Part shown: in pieces, positions 56,201-64,000 of the stretch
Layout: each line of letters begins with the position of its first letter
How positions within the stretch are numbered: the stretch's first letter is position 1
From: Enoplolaimus lenunculus
Taxonomy: Eukaryota > Nematoda > Enoplea > Enoplida > Thoracostomopsidae
DNA: 64,000 nt
Direction of reading: 5' to 3'
NCBI GenBank assembly: GCA_030248215.1
Contig: JASANG010004122.1
Location: 1-64,000, forward strand
The notes under the pieces: generated by a model
What the model was told of the DNA's origin: nothing
The model's database searches: none
Seen by the model: the letters and a program-made list of their open reading frames with translations, nothing else
Program-made: the position numbers and the translations under genes

Positions 56201-58637
56201 TTACAGCGTGGACCTAGATTTTGGCATTGTAGTTGATTCTATATTGTTTATTTGTCTGCTTAGAGTTTTGGAATAAAACAAGCATCTACGATAACTAATG
56301 CATCCAGCCTTGGTTTGCCAGCTGCTCCAGTCACGTTTACGTCAAGTTCAGCGTCGATCACAAAAGTTGCATCGGCACCGAGTTTCAGTTTTGGTTTATC
56401 GCAACATATGAAGCCAAATTCTGACGGTAGCAATCCAATTTTTAGTTTTGGGAAAACGCTAGTCACTGGTGAAAAATCATTAATCGGAAAACCCGCGCAA
56501 CAACAAAATTCGTCAAATGCGGGTTAGTAATATAACGTATTACATGCAGGCGTACCAGTAGTTAATTTGGTTAAATCTATGGCCGTAGTTACTTCGCAAT
56601 TAGCAAGGCTTGAAATAATTGTTGTCATTTTGGTTGTAATGCGACGTTCAGAATAACTTTAACTATTAGGCACAGGATTCAATATACGGTGTAGTTAATA
56701 AGTTGCAAATTTTAAAACTGCTACACATTAACATTATCGTAACGGTGAAAACACGTGTACTTTTATCTTTAGCATATTGTGTTTTCGCTTTATCTATTAC
56801 ACAGCGTAAGGTCGTCTTTTTATTGCAAAATAGCCGCTATATTGTTTATCTTTCCTATGTCGATTTTCCAGCTGAACCGACAATGCATATTGTGCATGAT
56901 GGCGACACACAATGGCATATGCAGATCTTAATGTTATGGACAATACTTTCAAATGCTTTATGCATCATTAGCAAAGCTCAAATTATCATATTTTATTGTC
57001 ATGATATAATCATTTTACATAATTTTAACGTGGAGATCAATCACTGCACTGATTTCTTTGGCTGACTGATCAGTTAATCTCGATAAACTTGTTTACAGGA
57101 GAAACTGGTGAAGATGAAGATAAGCCACCTGTAGTAGAGGTTTTTGATGTTGAGGAAGAAGGCTCGCTATATTCTAAAAGGTTTGTACAGTTTTTAGGGT
57201 TTGGTGTACTACTATTTTGAATTCTTTTTCTACTTTCATACTTTGTTACTATTTTGAATTCTTTTTCTACTTTCATACTTTGTTATAGACCTCGAGGTTC
57301 ACTTTATTGACCCAAGTATAAATGATGGGAGTTTCGGTCTCGGCAAGTGTCGGTGTTTGGCAGTTCTCGGTCTCGCTTTTTTGAGTCTTGGTGGTTGTGA
57401 ACCGAGGCCACATGTCGAGGATTCAGCAAATGTATGATTGTATTTTGACTGTATTGGTGAAGTGATGGCTGGTGAATAAAATTTCACTGCGAAAATATGA
57501 AATTTTATTGTAACGCAATAATTTATTGTGAGCAGATATTTTCAAAAAACACAAAAACGCTATCAAAAACTTTTAAAAATATGAAAAACACGAAGAATTA
57601 CGAAAAAGCATACAAATACTTTATTTTGAAAATTTTAGTTTTTTTCGGTTATGACCAAAGATTGATGGGACCAAGACTTTTCTTAGACGGTCTCGGTAAT
57701 CAGGTCTCGGTATCGGTTTTTAACCGAGACCGCCCATTTCTGCCAAGTATTGGAAGTTGAGGTTTTTGATGTACAACAAATGCTTCACCACCTACATTTC
57801 GTCTCGTTCCATTTTCCCCCAGGTTTGAGGCTTGTCCTCTCTCACGAGCAGCCAAGGGAAACTCAACTAAACTTGATGGACTTGTTTGAGTCATATATTT
57901 AATTTTTCATTTCAGATGTAAACTATTTTTTATGAAAGATGGTAACTTTGTTGAAAAGGGTCTTGGCACCTTACACTTGAAATTAACAGGCGAAGGAACG
58001 GAGGTGAAAAAGCAATTGGTTATTCGGGCAGGTACTAAATTAGGTATGTTTATTTATTAATTGCAATTTTACACAGGCGTTTTGTAATAAAATGCTGTCT
58101 TGTATTATTTGTCTATATTGTAGTGTAACCCAGTTGACTTGTAATTCCAGTATGAGTACCTCTCATTTTAAAAAGTTAAAATAAATTTCTGATTGCTTTA
58201 TTATTGTCAAGCTATGCGTTAGTGTTGTGTTGAGAGCTGTTGCTGTTGGATGATTCCAAAACCCTGCCTGAACTGGTCTGGCGAACCAGTCAGTGGCCAG
58301 TTTAGCTTTACTTGACATGATTCTGAGTAAGCCAAAGATTGTTGGTCCAATTGAATTGTAATTTTAGTATAAGCCTAACCTTGATGATAATATACATGAT
58401 GTTTTATTTTCAACAGGTAACATTTTGCTCAACATAGTTCTGACCAAAGATATACCATTGGAACGTGTTGGCAAAAATAATGTACGTTTTGTGTGTGTGC
58501 CGTTTCCACCGCTAAACGCAAAAGCTTCTACCGAAGAACAAACGAAACCTGTTACAATGTTGCTTCGGGTTAAAACAGCTCAAGACGCTGACGAATTGTT
58601 GACAGAAATGACAAAATTTGTTGACAAAAATGATTGA
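53217..58637 (+). CDS. NUP50: NUP50-like nucleoporin, nine exons
   Basis: Nuclear basket nucleoporin that binds importin-alpha and Ran and helps recycle import complexes. The N-terminus MPKRKPGTVLTKENWNNEPE matches the human importin-alpha-binding segment MAKRNAEKELTDRNWD, and a second basic site KVAKRR follows in exon 2. A conserved helical segment LNEGVFTVLKEFIATTPHID lies at the end of exon 3. FG-type repeats (FSFG, FSLG, SFG) are scattered through exons 3-6. A C-terminal Ran-binding domain is formed by exons 7-9, with CKLFFMKDGNFVEKGLGTLH, NILLNIVLT and PVTMLLRVKTAQDADEL. All nine exons keep phase and give 541 aa (human 468). Confidence 0.93.
53519..53596 (+). CDS. NUP50: NUP50 exon 2
   Basis: 26 codons: RGNFTAAEDTEIARRRLKVA then KRRVPE, matching human GTFSMASEEVLKNRAIKKAK. 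The acceptor is tttttattttag and the donor GTAAGC. Confidence 0.9.
53830..54377 (+). CDS. NUP50: NUP50 exon 3
   Basis: The longest exon, with IFSGFAGF, the SSFSFGLSK repeat, a Ser/Thr/Lys-rich linker and the LNEGVFTVLKEFIATTPHID helix, which aligns to human LNCSVRDWIVKHVNTNPLCD. The donor is GTGAGT in phase 2. Confidence 0.93.
55180..55262 (+). CDS. NUP50: NUP50 exon 4
   Basis: Ser-rich: LSSSLNNEYQSSSEEASSVS. The acceptor is tttggcag and the donor GTAAGT in phase 1. Assigned by phase and composition. Confidence 0.75.
55642..55799 (+). CDS. NUP50: NUP50 exon 5 (FG region)
   Basis: EKPNNPVFSLGLSKSESV, then a Ser/Thr-rich spacer ending PGFF. The donor is GTAAGT in phase 0. Confidence 0.82.
56264..56522 (+). 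CDS. NUP50: NUP50 exon 6 (FG region)
   Basis: Begins SFGIKQ and contains SFSFGLSQ and PIFSFGKT. The acceptor is gtctgcttag and the donor GTTAGT in phase 1. Confidence 0.88.
57099..57180 (+). CDS. NUP50: NUP50 exon 7 (start of Ran-binding domain)
   Basis: GETGEDEDKPPVVEVFDVEE then EGSLYSK, aligned to human DEPPKVVVTEVKEEDAFYSK. The acceptor is gtttacag and the donor GTTTGT in phase 2. Confidence 0.9.
57211..57284 (+). repeat. Exact 37-bp tandem duplication in NUP50 intron 7
   Basis: Two identical copies of a unit beginning actattttgaattctttttc (57211-57247 and 57248-57284), 30 bp after the exon 7 donor. Confidence 0.9.
57916..58043 (+). CDS. NUP50: NUP50 exon 8 (Ran-binding domain)
   Basis: CKLFFMKDGNFVEKGLGTLH and VKKQLVIRAGTKL. 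The acceptor is ttttcatttcag and the donor GTATGT in phase 1. Confidence 0.93.
58417..58637 (+). CDS. NUP50: NUP50 exon 9 (C-terminus)
   Basis: NILLNIVLTKDIPLERVGKN, VCVPFPPL and PVTMLLRVKTAQDADELL, then TGA at 58635. Confidence 0.93.
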
Positions 58638-59094
58638 ATCTAGTATATATGTAATGTTTTTGCTAGGGCCGATAGTTTCATCAGTTGTTGGTGATAACAT
58701 TTGAATAAGTGAGTATTGCGAAAATTTGTACATTCTCAGCATTTGATGATTGTAGTACTGTGCAAAATTTGCTATCCTGAGCGGTTGCAGTTTTTTGTTT
58801 GATGACCTATTACTAACTGCAGATAGGCGCTGCACAAAGCCGAGTTCTATGGCATAAATTTAACGGTAGAATTACATTCATTTGCAGCTGTTCAACAAGT
58901 GTAATATAATTTTTAATCTGTGAATCAACTGAAGTCTGCGTCACGTAAGTATTTATGGCTTTTCTGTAGTAATTTACAATAGTGTATACGCATTCGAAAA
59001 CAGATTCCTAAAACCAAACAAATCGAGCAGTGATCGCCAATTACTCAATATTTTTTAAAGACATGTTTACTGTTGTGATTCAGGCTTTTTGTGA
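58638..59094. other. 3' flank of NUP50
   Basis: Would contain the NUP50 3' UTR. No gene is recognised. Confidence 0.4.
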
Positions 59095-59812
59095 AGCCAT
59101 ATTCACACGTGCAAGTATTTTCACGGGTTTTCTTGCAGCTGGAAATATTTGCAAAGAAACATCGTTTTCATTCTGAATCTTGACATGAATTTACATGAAT
59201 AATTTGCAGACTACTGCAATAAATATCAAGCATAAGCCGTAAATTAAATTCAGCCAATGATGATGAATTAATTCAACTTGCCAGGGTATGCATACCTATG
59301 AATTAATTTTTGGCGCATATTCATCATAATTAAATGCAGCTGCAAGTTCTTAATTTTTGAAAAAACTTGCAGGTGCAAGTTTCACCTGCAAGAAACATTC
59401 ACGCATAAAGAAGACACTACACGAAATTTCTTGATTTGAAAACGCTTTTGGACCGATACTGTTTCTGTTTAGAGCTTAAATGAAAACAAGCCGCGCCGCA
59501 ACCGCTGTGGACTGACAAATATCAAACAAGTTTGATAGGTGAATTAATTAAAGCCTCTTGAATAAACTCAAAACAACTGAATTATCAGAATCACTCAACA
59601 ACATTTCTTCCAATTGGCCAATTAAAATGCAGGTGCAAGAAATTCAAGCAACTTGCAACTGCGCTCACACGTGTGAATTAAATTTAATAGCGCGAAATCT
59701 AGTGAATGATTTGCAGGGGCAAGAACTTCAAAGCTGTTTTGTGACCATACTTGCCCATGCAATGTGCATATGCGAGTTCTTGCTGCAAAAACTTGCACGT
59801 GTGAATACGGCT
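59095..59812. mobile_element. TGCAAGT-rich foldback element
   Basis: About 718 bp. The left end AGCCATATTCACACGTGCAA is mirrored by the right end TTGCACGTGTGAATACGGCT (one mismatch in 20). The interior repeats the word TGCAAG and its complement many times, including a palindrome cttgcaggtgcaag, so much of the element can fold back. A plus-strand frame at 59558-59845 is a by-product. Confidence 0.8.
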
Positions 59813-60728
59813 AAACGTTTGTTTCGAATAATTCGCATATCATAACAAGTATCAGTGCTTGATGAATAAATATTGCTTGTCTATATTTGGGGTGCAGCCG
59901 GAACTTCGATTCGCATTGCATAATATAAAATTTCTACTGCTTTTTTAAAGTTGCCTTATAAATCCTGATTATAAACGCTTGAAATAATCGATTTCAAAGT
60001 GTTTATTATCGTTAAATCTTCTAGCTTTAGTTTCGGCTAAGTTACGTTCACTTCTGGTTACGCCCTACTATTTACACTGAACTGTCTTCAATCAATACCT
60101 ATAACAGTAAAATTTCGTGCTTGACTGATCATATGAGTAGAAATTTAAGCTATTTTGTTTTTTGTAAAACTATGAACAGTACATGTTCATGTTTGATTTA
60201 GACATTACACTATTTACTTAGGTGCCGAAATAGATACCAGGAATATTAAACTGAATAGATTAGAAGTGGTGGAAATGGAAAAGTATTAAAACTTCGTTAT
60301 GTTTCATGTAAAAATTTAACAATAATGCTAAGCCAAACCTCCACTAAAGAAGATTACTGTAAAGACAACCATATGCATTATACAGCCTGGCATGCATTCA
60401 GTACGCCATTGAAGCCATAGCAACAAGGTTCCGTTCTTTTGCAATTTCGCGCAACTTCAAACCAATTTTGTTTGTTAAACATTCCATCGCGTGCTGGCCG
60501 ACAGAATGCGACTGGATACATTTGGCTTCTACAAACTTCGTAATCGGGCTCTTTATTCTAAACATGCATTTTTTCGGCTTTGGCCGGATGTACTGTGTCG
60601 CTGTGGAATTTTTGGTATCTTGCCTAATTCTACTGTTAGGACGTTCTTTTTATTTTTTAATTTTCTGTCTGCAATGTACATAACTGGTTTCGATGATGAT
60701 TATTTTTCAGCAGTATGGTTGTTAAGCG
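59813..60728. other. Intergenic, no gene seen
   Basis: AT-rich sequence with short chance frames only (for example 60468-60748 on the plus strand). Confidence 0.45.
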
Positions 60729-61001
60729 TTAACCCCTTCTCACGTTGAGTTGCCTGTAGGCAACTCAGCGCAGTGTATATACGTTAAATAGTATATATTG
60801 CACCGTGTTTAATAATTGCAACACGTATATATAATAGTACTAAATCACCACAAGACGCGAGAGCCCCTCGGGCTCGAGGGTCAAGCTCCTAAAACTGAGT
60901 GGTGATAGTATACGCCTCCCACTCCAGTCACTGGAGTTCAAATCCTAGCATAAAAGTAGGTCTCAGGAGAAATAGAAAATATTCATGTGAGAAAGGGTTA
61001 A
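60729..61001. mobile_element. TTAA-flanked MITE with tRNA-like segment
   Basis: A 273-bp element with TTAA at both ends and inverted termini CCCCTTCTCACG / CATGTGAGAAAGGG, consistent with piggyBac-type insertion. The interior has a tRNA-promoter-like stretch at about 60898-60955: A-box-like tggtgatagtatacg and B-box-like gagttcaaatcc. It ends 85 bp before the ECHDC3 start codon. Confidence 0.75.
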
Positions 61002-61086
61002 TTACTGCCCTTCAGTATATAATAATAAAATAGTAAATATATAACGGAAGTAAACTAGTGAATTTGCTACAAACTTGTTTGTAAAA

Positions 61087-61268
61087 ATGGCTTTTTTGGC
61101 GCAAAAATTACCGCATGCTTGTTACTGGAGCCTTTCCCGTTTTAACGGCAGATTGGCGCAACAAGTTAAACTATTGTCAACTGATGCAAACAAAGCAGAA
61201 CCTTTGGTGTTGTCAGAAATCGATTCCAATGGTTTTAGGCGGCTCACACTGAACGATCCTAAGACCAG
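61087..61268 (+). CDS. ECHDC3: ECHDC3 exon 1
   Basis: Presumed mitochondrial presequence, then VLSEIDSNGFRRLTLNDPKT. The donor is GTAATC at 61269 in phase 2. Confidence 0.85.
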
Positions 61269-62427
61269 GTAATCAACCTGTTTACTTCTTTGTCGGCCCT
61301 CGAACACGATCGTACCTCTTTAGTTTTGGATCCAATGGTGCTTTTGAAATTGATTTTGTCTTGCAATCTCGGATCGTTTTTATTACGGACCCACCCAGCT
61401 TCGATTTGGGGGGGTGGTGACTACGGTGCACATCTTAAAAAATCAGGTTTATTGAATTGTGGCCATCAAACCAATGGGCTGGAAAAAATCTCTTGTGCTT
61501 AAGCCGAGATGTCAGAACATGGATGAATGGCTGAGGTGCAACGACTTGTTTAAAACGTGAAAAAAACTTAATTAAACATTAAGTTATAAAGTAGGTTCCA
61601 ATTTGTTTTATCAGCCTGGATTTGATACATTTCGAATCAGTGGTTGGAAATCAGTTATTTCTTTCTAAGCGTTAATCAAGTAACATTACAGGTGACCTTA
61701 GCACAGCTGGTATGAATAGTTGTTAACGAAATATTCGGTGCAACGGTTTGGTACCTTTAATTCTAACAGCATCTAATCTACCAGCTACTTTTTAGATGTC
61801 TACTTTTTAACATTTGAAATATTGACATGTTCGAATTCTTGCTTTCTGTCTGTCTATAATCCAACAGCAAAATGCTACAGCAGAATTTTGTTCTGAATTT
61901 GGCAGCTATTCTAAATTTTTGAACATTGGCTTTTTAACCGCTAATATTCCTTACGTTGAAGCGGTTGTTGCATACAGTTTTTGAGAAGGATATAAAGTTG
62001 GTATATCTAGGAATGCGCTGTCCATTGCAATGCTGGAAGCTCTTGAACAGGAACTGACCTCGTCAAGCAATGAAAAAGATGTTCGTATAATTTGTCTTCG
62101 AGCGAAGCCGCCAGTGTTTTCGTCTGGTCATAATCTAAAAGAACTGGTATCAAAGTTTTAATTTACGTAAAATTTACGATTGCAGTATCACAAGTTTCAG
62201 AATCCGTAATTAATGTTACCGTGACTATAAATTTTTATTATTGCTATTCCTGAAAATAGATGCTAAGTAACCTTGCTTTGTATTGCACCTCGTTCAGCGA
62301 AATAATTTTTCTTATTTTTAGAGAGCAGAAACTGGTCTCGCATTCCAGTCGAAAGTGTTTGCGACATGCACTCGCGTCATGAAAGCAGTCCAAGACATTC
62401 AGATTCCTGTGATTGCTGAGGTTGCAG
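61087..62427 (+). CDS. ECHDC3: ECHDC3-like enoyl-CoA hydratase domain protein, 5' part
   Basis: Crotonase-fold protein of the ECHDC3 type, expected in mitochondria; the enzyme role in this subfamily is not well defined. ATG 61087 gives MAFLAQKLPHACYWSLSRFN, a basic, acid-free N-terminus suited to import. Three exons (61087-61268, 62011-62146, 62322-62427) keep phase. They read RRLTLNDPKTRNALSIAMLE, VFSSGHNLKEL (human VFSSGHDLKEL, the first oxyanion-hole region) and IQIPVIAEVAG (human NHPVPVIAMVNG). About 141 codons are present, so roughly half the protein; the remaining exons should lie beyond the right edge. Confidence 0.87.
62011..62146 (+). CDS. ECHDC3: ECHDC3 exon 2
   Basis: NALSIAMLEALEQELTSSSN, VRIICLRAKPPVFSSGHNLK. 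The acceptor is gtatatctag and the donor GTATCA in phase 0. Confidence 0.9.
62322..62427 (+). CDS. ECHDC3: ECHDC3 exon 3
   Basis: AETGLAFQSKVFATCTRVMK, AVQDIQIPVIAEVAG. The acceptor is ttatttttag and the donor GTAATG in phase 1. Confidence 0.88.
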
Positions 62428-64000
62428 GTAATGTATGACAAAATATTAGCACATAGTTTCAGAATTCCTTTTGAACTTCGGGTTGTTCTGTGATTTCAAC
62501 TGTCCACCGAACGCTGAGTGTCCAGCATAAAAAATATACATAATTAAAACTGGAAAACTCCACAAACGTATTCTGGGCAACGTTCCAGTATTACTTTGTT
62601 TACGATGTTTTCTTAGAACACAAACGTGACTTTTCGGTGAAAAGAAAGTTTGCATGCTGATTGTGCATTGGCTAAGTTACTGACTAGTAATATTAATTGT
62701 TGATTCTACAAGCTATCCCTATTTTACTTTGCTACATTTTATCTAACCATGCGTTCAAATCGCCAAATTGTTAAGCTCCAATGTTTCTTATTGCACGGTT
62801 AGTCGTGCAGTTTTGTTGCAAGTGTAATAATTATTCGTTGAAGTAGTTGTTTACAAACAGTGCATTAATCTATTAAAAATGTCCGATTCGGCTTATTTTA
62901 CAACTTTTGCGTAAAATGAAAAACACATCTTCGCATGTTTCGTTTAGAGGCGCTCTTACCTTGTTTATTTCTTTTACATGCAGTACGGTAAATCTATGTT
63001 TTTCATTCTCAACTTAAGTGCGTCGGAAACGATCGCATTGAAAAACCGGATAACGGTCTTGGTTTTATTTCCATAACCGTCATCGAAAATGCGACCTTAA
63101 ACCTTCAATTTATGGCTAATTTAACACCGAGTTCGAACTTCTATTGCCAACTTGGTTAGAATTAATACCTGGATATCCGGATTGTTCGGTTATTAGGTAA
63201 CACGTAGCTTAATTTGCTTGTTGAGTAGTGGAGACCCTGACGACAGCTGACTAGACACTACAAGTACCTGTGTAGGCACGAACCTTACCTTAAGATTATA
63301 GAATCTGTGCGCTTTAATGAGAAATTATAGTTTTGTGTAATCTTGCTTGAGCCCTTCTGCAATTCTTAGCATGGAATAAGATAATTCTTAACGGAGCATT
63401 AGCTTTATCTATACGAATTAATGCTAAAACTACCTATTACACATGCGGCAAAAAATTCAATCTCATGTCAAAAGTCGTCGGGCGTTCAGTGTGCACAGCA
63501 ACACAGTTAATGTCAAGAAGGATTCTGCTGAATTTTCATCCTGCTGCTACAACACTAGTAGCTACAACTTGAAATATCAGCATATGATGTGCAAAAGGGT
63601 GGTGCAGTTGGCTGAGAGTTCGCACCATCTATTCGAAGGTTGTGAGCACAAATCTTCTACGCACGGCGCTAGACCGCAAAACTCCAGGTTCTGGCCAAGC
63701 TGACCGAGGGTGACACAAATAAGTTTTAGATGCTTCGTTTCTTACGTTCATATATGTCCTGGACGCGAAATTGTATTCACTACGCTTAAAATCACTAGCT
63801 ATGTATGACAAAGGCTTGAATTAATATTTTTTCAACAAATCTAAATTTTGTTGTGCTTTAGAATAACCAGGTTTTTGAGATCAAAAACTGATCCCGCGGC
63901 GGCATAAGTCTCGCACAAAATTTTTAACATGCGGTTTTACCTTTCCGAAATGAAGTCTTGTGTCCTGTAAGTAGCATACGATTCGTTATCGTCACAGTAT
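62428..64000. other. ECHDC3 intron 3, runs off the window
   Basis: No sequence matching the next conserved block (an AAAAGCQLVASCD-type motif) is seen, so this is probably one long intron reaching the right edge. Short open frames at 63443-63703 are not recognised. Confidence 0.5.

Noticed and set aside
59558-59845. 95-codon frame in the TGCAAGT foldback
   Set aside because: It lies inside the inverted-repeat element and follows its repeated words; no family similarity.

Overview
The window is AT-rich animal genomic DNA. It holds protein genes split by GT-AG introns of about 0.1-2.5 kb, with many short transposon-derived repeats between and inside them. The gene set (an orexin-type GPCR, PPP1R37, NPRL3, NUP50, ECHDC3) indicates a bilaterian. 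The compact genes and the tRNA-derived and foldback repeats fit an invertebrate such as a tunicate, but the sequence alone does not fix the species.

Layout. 1-9.1 kb: no confident gene; a few weak candidate exons, a CCAAT-rich inverted-repeat element and a TA-flanked MITE. 9.1-16.5 kb (+): a six-exon orexin/hypocretin-receptor-like GPCR whose last exon is uncertain; two more MITE copies lie in one intron and a 343-bp tandem duplication in another. 16.5-23.6 kb: intergenic, with an unusual pair of overlapping foldback elements studded with a CATATG-centred palindrome. 23.7-34.4 kb (-): a 12-exon PPP1R37 homologue with an RVxF PP1-docking site, a leucine-rich-repeat core and a very long disordered tail. 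34.4-40.3 kb: LINE and MITE debris, then a 2.4-kb array of ~363-bp units carrying tRNA-like heads, with inverted units at both ends. 40.4-52.1 kb (+): a 13-exon NPRL3 homologue whose introns hold a GC-armed foldback, a LINE fragment and a second foldback. 52.4-52.8 kb (+): a small unrecognised two-exon gene model with a Cys-x2-Cys motif. 53.2-58.6 kb (+): a nine-exon NUP50 homologue. 61.1 kb to the right edge (+): the 5' part of an ECHDC3-like enoyl-CoA hydratase gene.

Exon boundaries were read by eye from homology, GT/AG sites and reading phase. In the four complete recognised models every junction keeps phase and the summed exon length is a multiple of three: GPCR 516 aa, PPP1R37 1912 aa, NPRL3 517 aa, NUP50 541 aa. 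The genes do not form one pathway: peptide signalling, PP1 regulation, amino-acid sensing upstream of TORC1 (GATOR1), nuclear transport and mitochondrial lipid metabolism. The most interesting observations are the PPP1R37 tail, which has two SPAK/OSR1-type docking motifs and three similar amphipathic helices that resemble PKA-anchoring helices; the tRNA-like array; the overlapping CATATG foldbacks; and the unrecognised small gene.
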